From Candidatus Rhodoferax odensensis (GTDB taxonomy: Bacteria > Pseudomonadota > Gammaproteobacteria > Burkholderiales > Burkholderiaceae_C), in NCBI GenBank assembly GCA_016718405.1, contig JADKDJ010000035.1:1-64000 (forward strand): DNA of 64,000 nt, written 5' to 3'. Positions 12,084 through 20,961 of this stretch are shown here, piece after piece; the first letter of the stretch is position 1, and each line of letters starts with the position of its first letter. Both the position numbers and the translations under genes were made by a program. The notes under the pieces were generated by a model that was given only the letters and a program-made list of their open reading frames with translations, did no database searches and was not told the origin of the DNA.

Positions 12084-13693
12084 TCACATGCGCGCCACGC
12101 CAAAGGTGTTGGGGTGCAGCGCTCGCGCCTGCGCCTCAGCTGCCAGCGCCAGGCACAGGCCCAGCAGGCGGCGCGTGTCGCGCGGGTCGATGATGCCGTC
12201 GTCCCACAGGCGGGCGGTGCCAAACAGCACCGACGATTCCTTGTCCAGGCGCTGGCGCAGCCCGTCGGACATGGCTTTCAGCGCTTCTTCGTTGGCCGCC
12301 ATACCACTGCGCTCGATCTTGGCGCGGTTGACGATGTCCATCACCTTGGCGGCCTGGGCGCCGCCCATCACGGACGTGCGCGCGGTGGGCCAGGAGAAGA
12401 TGAAACGCGGATCAAAACCACGACCACACATGCCGTAGTTGCCCGCACCAAAGGAGCCGCCCAACACGATCGTGAACTTGGGCACCCGTGCGTTGGCCAC
12501 CGCCTGGATCATCTTGGAGCCGTGTTTGATGGCACCGCTGCGCTCGGCCACCGAGCCGACCATGTAACCCGTGGTGTTCTGCAAAAAAACCAAAGGCGTG
12601 CCGCTCTGGTCGCACAACTGGATGAACTGCGCCGCCTTGGTCGAGCCATTGGGCTGGATCGGGCCGTTGTTGCCCAGAATGCCCACCAATTGACCGTGGA
12701 TGCGGGCGTGACCGCACATCGTCTCCGCCGCATACTGGGCCTTGAATTCGAGAAAGTCCGAGCCATCGACCAAGCGCGCAATCACCTCGCGCACATCGTA
12801 GGGTTCGCGATCATCGGCCGGCACCAGGCCCATCAGTTCCTGCTCGTCATACAGCGGCTCGGCGAAGGATGCGGCGGCGGGCGTCACATCCCAATTGAGC
12901 TTGTCCATCACCTCGCGCGCCATCGCAATCGCGTGGGCATCGTCCTCGGTCAGGTACTCACCCAGGCCGGTGACCTGCGCATGGGTCTCGGCCCCGCCGA
13001 TTTCGTCTTCCGTGCAGTCCTCGCCAATGGCGGCCTTGACCAAGGGCGGCCCGGCCAGAAAGATGTTGGAGCGACCACGCACAAGAATGACGTAGTCCGA
13101 CAACCCCGGCAGGTAGGCGCCGCCCGCGGTGCTGGAGCCATGCACCACGGATATCTGCGGCACACCGGCCGCCGACATGCGCGCCTGGTTGGCAAAGGTG
13201 CGCCCGCCTTCGATGAAGATCTCGCTCTGGTACATCAGGTTGGCGCCGCCACTCTCCACCAGATAGAGGACGGGCAACTTATTCTCGCGGGCGATCTCCT
13301 GCGCGCGCAAGGCCTTCTTCAGGCCCATCGGCGCCACCGTGCCGCCCTTGACCGCGCTGTCGCTGGCCGACACCAGCACCGCTTGCCTGCCACCACCCCA
13401 ATACCGACGATCGAGCCGCCGCCCAGCACCGACTTCTTGCCATCGTCGTCGTGCATGTTGAGACCAGCCAGGCGGCTGATTTCCAGAAACGGCGACCCCC
13501 GGTCCAGCAGACGCGCCACTCGCTCACGCGGCAGCAGTTGCCCGCGCTTCTCGAACTTGTCGCGCTTGGACTCGGACTCGGCGATCACCATTTGCTCCAG
13601 GCGCTGCACCTCAGCCAGCAGTTCGCCCATGCGCCGCGCATTAGCCGCGAACGCCTCGGAGCTGGTTTTGATCTTGGAAAGTAGTGCGGGCAT
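12084..13693 (-). pseudogene. Acyl-CoA carboxylase beta subunit (carboxyltransferase), one frameshift
   Basis: This subunit transfers the carboxyl group from biotin to the acyl-CoA. From the ATG at 13693 (MPALLSKIKTSSEAF) the frame runs to about 13383. A single-base shift then leads into LVSASDSAVKGGTVAPMGLKK, continuing to the stop at 12084, for a total near 537 residues. Hallmarks are VHGSSTAGGAYLPGLSDYVI, LQNTTGYMVGS and LGGSFGAGNYGMCGRGFDPRF, as in methylcrotonyl-CoA and geranyl-CoA carboxylases. It is the first gene of the leftward operon, directly behind the MerR-type operator. One base in an otherwise perfect gene could be a sequencing error. Confidence 0.87.
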
Positions 13694-13721
13694 GAGCGGT
13701 CGTCCTGTGAAAGCTTGCCGA

Positions 13722-13750
13722 ATTAGACAACAAGGTAACGTTAACGTCAA
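13722..13750 (-). promoter_or_regulatory. Sigma-70 promoter of the leftward acyl-CoA operon
   Basis: On the minus strand TTGACG (13745-13750) and TCTAAT (13722-13727) are separated by exactly 17 bases, a good -35/-10 pair about 30 bases upstream of the carboxylase beta ATG. The -35 box and spacer overlap the palindromic operator at 13734-13752. Confidence 0.65.
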
Positions 13751-13752
13751 CC
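13734..13752. promoter_or_regulatory. LiuR-like MerR operator
   Basis: GGTAACGTTAACGTCAACC is a near-palindrome centred on GTTAAC. It resembles the TTGACGTTAACGTNAA-type motif described for the MerR-family regulator LiuR of proteobacterial branched-chain amino acid catabolism. It lies between the divergent carboxylase and SCP2 genes and overlaps the leftward promoter, so the MerR protein encoded at 14183 is the natural candidate to bind it. Confidence 0.6.
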
Positions 13753-13873
13753 AGATATCGTTTAGGGGTTTATACTGTGCCATGCGTCAGGTGATGCTGA
13801 TAGCATTCCGACGCAGTCAGTGCCTGCGGGCCGACTCTCCTCAACCCTGCAACTGTTTATCTGGAAGATCACC

Positions 13874-14170
13874 ATGAACCTCGAAGCCTGCACCCAAGCC
13901 ATCCGCACCAAAGTCGGCGCCGACAGCGGCCTCAACGCCACCCTCAAGTTCGACTGCGGCGATGACGGCGTGGTCTACATCGACGGCAAGTCCACCCCCA
14001 ATTCGGTCAGCAACAGCAACGCTGACGCCGACTGCACCGTGGGCATCACGCTGGAGAACCTCAACGCCATGCTGACGGGCGACCTGGAGCCCGCCACCGG
14101 CTTCATGATGGGCAAACTCAAGGTCACCGGCGACATGAGTGTCGCCATGCGCCTGCAGCGCGTGATCTGA
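13874..14170 (+). CDS. SCP2 sterol-binding domain protein
   Basis: A 98-residue single-domain protein of the sterol carrier protein 2 family, which binds lipids or fatty acyl-CoA in a hydrophobic cavity. The typical ending is present: ITLENLNAMLTGDLEPATGFMMG then GKLKVTGDMSVAMRL. ATG at 13874 follows the long divergent promoter region. The stop is 12 bases before the MerR gene, so the two are probably co-transcribed. In this cluster it may ferry hydrophobic CoA esters. Confidence 0.9.
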   Translation: MNLEACTQAIRTKVGADSGLNATLKFDCGDDGVVYIDGKSTPNSVSNSNADADCTVGITLENLNAMLTGDLEPATGFMMGKLKVTGDMSVAMRLQRVI

Positions 14171-14182
14171 GCGCGGCACCTG

Positions 14183-14722
14183 ATGTCCACGGCGGTGCCT
14201 AGCTCGACTGCGAAATCAAAGTCCTCGCGCTCTGGCGCGCGAAGTGTGGCCGTGCCGACAGCTCCAGCACCTGGGGCCATCGACGCGCAGGCTTTTGTCG
14301 ATGCGCACCGGCTTGATGCCAGCACCGAGCTGTTTGGCATCACCGAGCTGTGCCAGGAGTTCGGCATCACCCTGCGCGCCCTGCGCTTCTACGAAGACAA
14401 GGGCCTGCTGTCGCCGCGGCGCATCAATGGCGCACGCGTCTACACCCGGCGCGACCGGGCCCGCCTGGCGCTGATCCTGCGGGCCAAGGCAATCGGCTCG
14501 CAGTTGTCGGAGATCAAGCGCTACCTCGACTTGTACGGCGACCACGGCGAAGGCCGCTCGCAACAGCTCACCTATGTGATCGACCGCACCGATACGGCGA
14601 TCGCCGAGCTGGAAAGAAAACGCGCCCAGATCGACGAGACGCTGGCCGAGCTGCGCGTCATCAACGCCAGCTGCAAGCGTCATCTGGAAGCACGTCGGCG
14701 CACCGCCAACCCCTCCACCTGA
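14183..14722 (+). CDS. MerR-family transcriptional regulator (LiuR-like)
   Basis: A 179-residue regulator. After an Ala/Ser-rich leader of about 45 residues comes the winged-helix DNA-binding domain (ITELCQEFGITLRALRFYED, then KGLLSPRRINGARVYTRRDRARL), followed by a coiled coil (TDTAIAELERKRAQIDETLAEL). There is no C-terminal Cys cluster, so it is not a metal sensor; an acyl-CoA ligand is likely, as for LiuR. The palindrome at 13734-13752 is its probable site. It is followed at once by an acyl-CoA dehydrogenase gene. Confidence 0.88.
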   Translation: MSTAVPSSTAKSKSSRSGARSVAVPTAPAPGAIDAQAFVDAHRLDASTELFGITELCQEFGITLRALRFYEDKGLLSPRRINGARVYTRRDRARLALILRAKAIGSQLSEIKRYLDLYGDHGEGRSQQLTYVIDRTDTAIAELERKRAQIDETLAELRVINASCKRHLEARRRTANPST

Positions 14723-14767
14723 CTCCCGGTCAAGCGGCTTGCGCCGCGCGCCGCCGGGCACCCTGCT

Positions 14768-15946
14768 ATGGCCATTGACAATTTCACCTCCACCTGGATG
14801 ACCGAAGAGCATCGCATGTTGCAAGACTCGGTGCGGCGCTTTTTCAACGAGCGCTGGGTGCCCCGCGTACCCGAATGGAACAAGGCCGGCAAGATGGGCG
14901 CCGACACCTGGTTGGAGGCCGGCCAGCAAGGCATGTTGTGCGCCGCCGTGCCCGAAGCCTACGGTGGTGGCGGCGGCGACTTTGGTCACGAGGCGGTACT
15001 GATCATCGAGCAGGCACGTGCCAACCTCAGCGGCTTTGGCGGCGGCCTGCACTCGGCCATCGTTGCGCCCTACATCCTGCACTACGGCACCGAGGCCCAG
15101 AAGCAGCGCTGGTTGCCCAAGATGGCCACGGGCGAACTCATCACCGCCATTGCCATGACCGAACCGGGTACCGGCTCCGACCTGCAAGCCATCCGCACCA
15201 CCGCGCGGCGCGATGGCGAGCACTATGTGCTCAGTGGCCAGAAGACCTTCATCACCAATGGCCAGAATGCCAACCTGATCATCGTCGCCTGCCGCACGGT
15301 GGCCGCCGACGGCGCCAATGCGGCCGAGACCAAAGGCGCCAAGGGCATGTCGCTACTGGCGTTGGAGACCGAGGGTGCGCAGGGCTTTCGCCGTGGCCGC
15401 ATGCTCGACAAGATTGGCCTCAAATCCCAAGACACCTCCGAGCTGTTCTTCGATGATGTGCGGGTACCCGCCGCCAACTTGCTCGGTGGTGGCGAGGGCC
15501 AGGGCTTCTTCCAGTTGATGCAAGAGTTGCCCCAGGAACGCCTGATGGTCGCGCTGGGTGGCATTGGCGCGATGGAGCGTGCGCTGACCGACACCGTGGC
15601 CTACGCCAAGGAACGCCAGGCCTTTGGCAAACCGATCTGGAGCTTTCAGAACACCCGCTTCAAGCTGGCCGAGGTGCAGGCCACCGTGCTAGCGGCGCGC
15701 GCCATGGTGGATGCGGCGATGGTGGCGCACCTGCAGGGCAAGCTCGGGGTGGACCGCGCGGCGCTGCTCAAGTATTGGGTGACCGACCAGCAATGCAAGG
15801 TGATCGACGAGTGCCTGCAGCTCTTTGGCGGCTATGGCTACATGAGTGAGTACCCGATTGCCCAGCTCTACACCGACGCGCGGGTGCAACGCATCTACGG
15901 CGGCACCAACGAGATCATGAAAGAACTGGCCGCGCGCTTTATGTAG
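14768..15946 (+). CDS. Acyl-CoA dehydrogenase
   Basis: A 392-residue FAD acyl-CoA dehydrogenase with ITAIAMTEPGTGSDLQAIRT, SGQKTFITNGQNANLIIV, ERQAFGKPIWSFQNTRFKLAE and the C-terminal FGGYGYMSEYPIAQLYTD ending in IYGGTNEIMKELAAR; the Glu in the last motif is the usual catalytic base position. It is the long-chain/general type rather than the AtuD type encoded at 10790, and it belongs to the divergent SCP2-MerR transcript. It ends 22 bases from the convergent serS stop. Confidence 0.9.
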   Translation: MAIDNFTSTWMTEEHRMLQDSVRRFFNERWVPRVPEWNKAGKMGADTWLEAGQQGMLCAAVPEAYGGGGGDFGHEAVLIIEQARANLSGFGGGLHSAIVAPYILHYGTEAQKQRWLPKMATGELITAIAMTEPGTGSDLQAIRTTARRDGEHYVLSGQKTFITNGQNANLIIVACRTVAADGANAAETKGAKGMSLLALETEGAQGFRRGRMLDKIGLKSQDTSELFFDDVRVPAANLLGGGEGQGFFQLMQELPQERLMVALGGIGAMERALTDTVAYAKERQAFGKPIWSFQNTRFKLAEVQATVLAARAMVDAAMVAHLQGKLGVDRAALLKYWVTDQQCKVIDECLQLFGGYGYMSEYPIAQLYTDARVQRIYGGTNEIMKELAARFM

Positions 15947-15967
15947 CCGCGGCACTCGCGCGCAAGC

Positions 15968-17290
<1,323 letters not shown>

Positions 17291-17331
17291 GGGGCAATCA
17301 GTCGTGGGTAGTCAAAAGAGAGGGAGCGGCT

Positions 17332-18285
17332 TCAGTCGTGTTCGCTGGCGCGCTTGAGACCTTTGGGCAGCGGAAACTTGATGGTCTCCTGAGTGCCGTG
17401 CAGGGTACGCACTGACACGGCGCCCAGGGCACGCAGACGGTCTATCACTTGCTGCACCAGCACTTCGGGTGCGGAGGCGCCAGCGGTCAGCCCGACGCGG
17501 CGACGACCCTCGAACCAGGCCGCCTGCAATTCATCGGCGCTGTCGACCATGTAGCTCTCGGTGCCGAGCTTGCGCGCCACCTCGCGCAGGCGGTTGCTGT
17601 TGGAGCTGGTGGGGCTGCCCACCACGATCACAATGTCCACCTGCGGGCTCATCACCTTGACCGCGTCCTGGCGGTTTTGCGTGGCATAGCAGATGTCTTG
17701 CTGTTTGGGTTCGCGCACCTTCGGGAAACGCGAGCGGATGGCAGCCGTGATTTCGGCGGCGTCATCCACGCTCAGCGTGGTCTGTGTCACCACCGCCAGC
17801 TTGTCGGTCTGCAGGGGCTGCACTTTGGCCACGTCAGCCACGCTCTCGACCAGGTGGATGCCGCTGTCGAGCTGGCCCATGGTGCCCTCCACTTCCGGGT
17901 GCCCCTTGTGACCGATCATGATGAATTCAAAGCCCTCTTTGTGCAGCTTGGCCACCTCCACGTGCACCTTGGTCACCAGCGGACAGGTGGCATCGAAAAT
18001 CGTGAAGCCGCGCGCGCGCGCCTCGTCATGCACCGCGCGGCTGACACCGTGCGCCGAGAACACCAGCGTCGCACCGGGCGGCACATCGGACAGCTCTTCG
18101 ATGAAGATTGCGCCCTTGGCCTTGAGGTCGCCCACGACATACGTGTTGTGCACGATTTCGTGACGCACATAGATCGGGCGCCCGAACTTGTGAAGGGCTC
18201 GCTCGACGATCTCAATCGCCCGGTCCACGCCGGCACAGAAGCCGCGCGGCTCCGCCAGCACAATGCCCACCCCCACGCTCGGCAC
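17332..18285 (-). CDS. ispH: 4-hydroxy-3-methylbut-2-enyl diphosphate reductase
   Basis: The last enzyme of the MEP isoprenoid pathway, making IPP and DMAPP with a [4Fe-4S] cluster. Conserved Cys residues are in GFCAGVDRAIEIVERAL, FDATCPLVTKVHVEV and DICYATQNRQDAV. The catalytic region also includes VVGSPTSSNSNRL. The only usable start is a GTG at 18285 (PSVGVGIVLAEPRGF), which lies inside a copy of the CCCCCTCGGGGG repeat, so the first codons are repeat-derived. It lies downstream of fkpB, the common arrangement. Confidence 0.95.
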   Translation of the reverse strand: MPSVGVGIVLAEPRGFCAGVDRAIEIVERALHKFGRPIYVRHEIVHNTYVVGDLKAKGAIFIEELSDVPPGATLVFSAHGVSRAVHDEARARGFTIFDATCPLVTKVHVEVAKLHKEGFEFIMIGHKGHPEVEGTMGQLDSGIHLVESVADVAKVQPLQTDKLAVVTQTTLSVDDAAEITAAIRSRFPKVREPKQQDICYATQNRQDAVKVMSPQVDIVIVVGSPTSSNSNRLREVARKLGTESYMVDSADELQAAWFEGRRRVGLTAGASAPEVLVQQVIDRLRALGAVSVRTLHGTQETIKFPLPKGLKRASEHD

Positions 18286-18352
18286 TGGCGTGTCCTCGCT
18301 TCCCCCGAGGGGGCCTCGCGCCTTGGGGCGGCCCGGCGTCGCTCAAGGTCGC
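18270..18352 (-). repeat. GGGCCGCCCC/CCCCCTCGGGGG repeat at the ispH start
   Basis: In the minus-strand sense the unit reads GACGCCGGGCCGCCCCAAGG, then GCGAGGCCCCCTCGGGGG, then ACACGCCAGTGCCGAGCGTG. Two tandem copies interrupt fdhD at 24270-24435, and a divergent copy lies at 27604-27678. The distal end overlaps the first codons of ispH. Confidence 0.75.
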
Positions 18353-18381
18353 CTTTGGCGTAGCGGTGTTGAAAGTTGTGT

Positions 18382-18846
18382 TCACAGAATGCCAATCACC
18401 AGCACTTCAAACGTCACCGGCTGCCCTGCCAGCGGGTGGTTGAAGTCAAACAGCACGGCCGCAGCGCCAGCATCGTCACGCAAACCCTGCACCGTGCCAG
18501 CAAATTGGCCCTGACCGTCGGGGGTGGGAAAGTGCAGCACATCACCCACCGCATAATGCTCAGCCGGATCACCCAGATCCGCCAGTTCCTTGCGCGAAAG
18601 CCACTGCAGCATGTCGGCGCTGCGCTGCCCGAAGGCCAATCCGGCTGGCAGCTCAAAAGTGGCGCGCTGGCCTTCCGTCAGGCCCAGCAGATACTGCTCC
18701 AGCGCCGGGGACAACTCACCCGTACCCAGCGTCAGCGTGGCGGGCTTGGCGACAAAGGTGTTGACCACATCACCCATCGGCCCGGCCAGACGGTAATGCA
18801 AAGTCAAAAAAGAGCCCGCCTGAACGGCGGCGGCAGTGCTGGTCAT
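18382..18846 (-). CDS. fkpB: FKBP-type peptidyl-prolyl isomerase SlpA
   Basis: A 154-residue SlyD-like peptidyl-prolyl cis-trans isomerase. It has the split FKBP domain (LTLHYRLAGPMGDVVNTF, then LGTGELSPALEQYLLGLTEG) with the inserted IF domain, and returns to FDFNHPLAGQPVTFEVLVIGI, the usual SlpA/FkpB ending. There is no His-rich tail, which separates it from SlyD. It immediately precedes ispH, a widespread pairing in proteobacteria. Confidence 0.93.
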   Translation of the reverse strand: MTSTAAAVQAGSFLTLHYRLAGPMGDVVNTFVAKPATLTLGTGELSPALEQYLLGLTEGQRATFELPAGLAFGQRSADMLQWLSRKELADLGDPAEHYAVGDVLHFPTPDGQGQFAGTVQGLRDDAGAAAVLFDFNHPLAGQPVTFEVLVIGIL

Positions 18847-18958
18847 GGAGTTGGGGAGCGCGCGCCGGCAGGCTGCGCTTTGGCGAATAAACTGGGGTCT
18901 ATTGTAAGAAGCTTGTGGGACAGGGCATCTGCTCGCCCCGAACTGATTGGAAACACGC

Positions 18959-19660
18959 ATGCCCCTAAGCGACCTGCCCCCCGATGCGCGCCCACGCGAG
19001 AAGTTGCTGGCCCGCGGCCCAGGGGCCCTGAGCGATGTGGAACTGTTGGCAATCCTGCTGCGCACTGGCCTGCCGGGCAAGAATGTGCTGCAAATGGCTG
19101 ACGAACTGCTGCAAATCGGCTCCAGCAAGGGGGTCGACGGCGGCTTTGACGGCATCGCTGGCCTGCTGCAGGCCAGCGCCGACGATCTAAAACGCGTCAA
19201 GGGCCTGGGTCCAGCGAAACGCTCCGAGGTGGTCGCCGTGCTGGAACTGGCGCGCCGCGCCATGACCCAGCAACTGCGCGAGCGCACTGTGTTCGCCACA
19301 CCGGACACCGTCAAGCAGTATGTGAAGCTGCACCTGGCGGCGCGCCCGCATGAGGTGTTTGCGGTGCTGTTCCTGGACTCACAAAACCGACTGCAGGCGA
19401 TGGAAGAACTGTTTCGCGGCACGCTGACCCAGACCAGCGTCTATCCGCGCGAAGTGGTGTTGCGCGCCCTGCACCACCAAGCTGCCGCCGTGGTGCTGGC
19501 GCACAACCACCCCAGCGGCACGGTGCAACCCTCACGCGCCGACGAGGCGTTGACCCAAACCCTCAAGGCCGCGCTGGCCCTTATCGACGTGCGGGTGCTC
19601 GACCACGTCGTGGTGGCACCCGGTCTGGCGTTTTCCTTTGCCGAGTCGGGCCTGTTGTGA
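18959..19660 (+). CDS. radC: RadC family protein (JAB/MPN domain)
   Basis: A 233-residue RadC protein. The N-terminal helix-hairpin-helix region (LLQASADDLKRVKGLGPAKRS) precedes the metal-binding JAB domain with its HNHPSGTVQPSRAD motif (HxH plus Asp). Despite its name, a direct role in DNA repair is unproven for the family. I chose the ATG at 18959 (MPLSDLPPDARPREKL); an upstream TTG at 18947 would add four residues. It overlaps the Smr gene by four bases. Confidence 0.95.
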   Translation: MPLSDLPPDARPREKLLARGPGALSDVELLAILLRTGLPGKNVLQMADELLQIGSSKGVDGGFDGIAGLLQASADDLKRVKGLGPAKRSEVVAVLELARRAMTQQLRERTVFATPDTVKQYVKLHLAARPHEVFAVLFLDSQNRLQAMEELFRGTLTQTSVYPREVVLRALHHQAAAVVLAHNHPSGTVQPSRADEALTQTLKAALALIDVRVLDHVVVAPGLAFSFAESGLL

Positions 19661-20319
19661 GTGGCAAGCCGGTTTCGATCAAAAGCCTGGCCGATCTCAA
19701 GCAAGTCAAGCGGGCGATCGAGGAACAGGTCAAAAAAGACGCGCAGCAGGCCCAGACCCGGATCAAGGCCGCCAAGCAGCAGACCAGCGAGCGTGACTTG
19801 TTCGTGCGCGCGGCCGGCCCGGTGCAACGCCTGCCCGACAAGGGGCATGCGGTCCAAGGCAAGAAACGCGCGCCACCCGCCGTGATGCAGCGCGAGCTGG
19901 ACGAACAAGCCGCGCTGCAAGAGTCGCTCAGCGACGCGTTCGATGTTGGCACGCTGCTCGATGTGGACGAGCAACTGAGCTTTCTGCGTCCCGGCCTGGG
20001 TGTGGACATTCCGCGCAAGCTGCGCCGCGGCGACTGGACGATCCAGCGCCAGCTCGACCTGCATGGTCTGCGCGTCGAAGATGCCCGCGAGCGCCTGGGC
20101 GCTTTCATCCGCGAAGCCAACCAGCAAGGCCTGCGCTGCGTGCGCATCATCCACGGCAAGGGCCTTGGCTCGCCTGGAAAGGCACCTGTGCTCAAGCGCC
20201 GGGTCTACAACTGGCTGGTGCAAAAGGTCGAGGTGCTGGCTTTTGTACAGGCCAAGCCGGCCGACGGTGGCGCGGGTGCGCTGGTGGTGTTACTGGCGCC
20301 GGTGAGAGCCGCTGGCTAG
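19657..20319 (+). CDS. Smr/MutS2-domain putative DNA endonuclease
   Basis: A 220-residue stand-alone Smr domain protein. After a basic, Gln-rich coiled region come the diagnostic motifs LDLHG (in QRQLDLHGLRVEDARERLG) and HGKG (in RIIHGKGLGSPGKAP). Smr domains nick DNA or RNA. It starts with GTG overlapping the radC stop (TTGTGAGTG), so it is probably translationally coupled. Its TAG stop lies inside the left inverted repeat of the element at 20314-20880, which suggests the element inserted right at the gene end. Confidence 0.92.
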   Translation: MSGKPVSIKSLADLKQVKRAIEEQVKKDAQQAQTRIKAAKQQTSERDLFVRAAGPVQRLPDKGHAVQGKKRAPPAVMQRELDEQAALQESLSDAFDVGTLLDVDEQLSFLRPGLGVDIPRKLRRGDWTIQRQLDLHGLRVEDARERLGAFIREANQQGLRCVRIIHGKGLGSPGKAPVLKRRVYNWLVQKVEVLAFVQAKPADGGAGALVVLLAPVRAAG

Positions 20320-20880
20320 TGCAGTGTTGCGCACTTGATGGAATAAATCTAACCGGTAGATTTTTCTCCAAGGCTAGGCGCAAAAGTAGGTTCGTGCAGC
20401 TCCCGTTGCCGGGTTGGCGCGTGTGCCTGCCGTGACGAGGCTGGCCGTGGCCTCATGGTGCGGGTACGCACAAATCGGTCCCCGGCCAGCCTCGTCACGG
20501 CGAGTCGAAAAGGCATGGCGCGCGCAGGGTCATGAGCGCTCAATGCTGGCGGCAGCAGTAGTGGCGACAATTCTGGTTTCAAACCTGGTTTTGAGGTAAG
20601 GCCGCACCAGATCCGCAAGCTCGCCGCGACGCCAGAGCCGGTAGCCCGATTTGTGCGTACCCGCACCATGAGGGCTGCCGGCTCTGGCGTCGCGCGGCGA
20701 GCGTCCCGCAGGCAAAGTGCGACCCTGAACGAACTATCGGGCAGACTGGATCGCACCTATTGCGTCAACTGGTAGCTTCGGAGATTTGTCTGTCATAGAT
20801 CGTCGTGCGACTGCGCTTGACGGCTTGCCGGCAATCGACACGGTTATATGCTCCAGATAGCGCGCAACACTGCACTAGCC
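20314..20880. mobile_element. 567-bp inverted-repeat element with two long hairpins, no transposase
   Basis: A perfect 19-base terminal inverted repeat, GGCTAGTGCAGTGTTGCGC, bounds 20314-20332 and 20862-20880. Inside are two long hairpins. Stem 1 is 18 bp (20429-20446 with 20484-20501); stem 2 is 16 bp plus a bulged extension (20621-20641 with 20678-20700). The stems differ, but their loops share a perfect 28-base core in opposite orientation (20451-20478 and 20646-20673), which itself holds GTGCGGGTACGCAC. No open frame here looks like a known protein. CTAG within the repeat could be a 4-bp target duplication of the YTAR kind used by IS5 relatives; that is speculation. It is best described as a non-autonomous, MITE-like element. 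Confidence 0.65.
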
Positions 20881-20961
20881 GTTTCCACCGTTGGCCATTG
20901 GCAAAAACAGGCTGTCGCCTATATCCAGCATTTACCTATCGCTATGAATTGCGTAGCATCA

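Noticed and set aside
20429..20700. Integron attC sites
   Set aside because: The hairpins have stem-loop form but lack the RYYYAAC/GTTRRRY core sites, and no integron integrase is in the window.
20349..20756. 135-residue minus-strand frame inside the inverted-repeat element
   Set aside because: It spans both hairpins and its sequence is dictated by them; no ribosome site and no family resemblance. I treat the element as non-coding, with some doubt.
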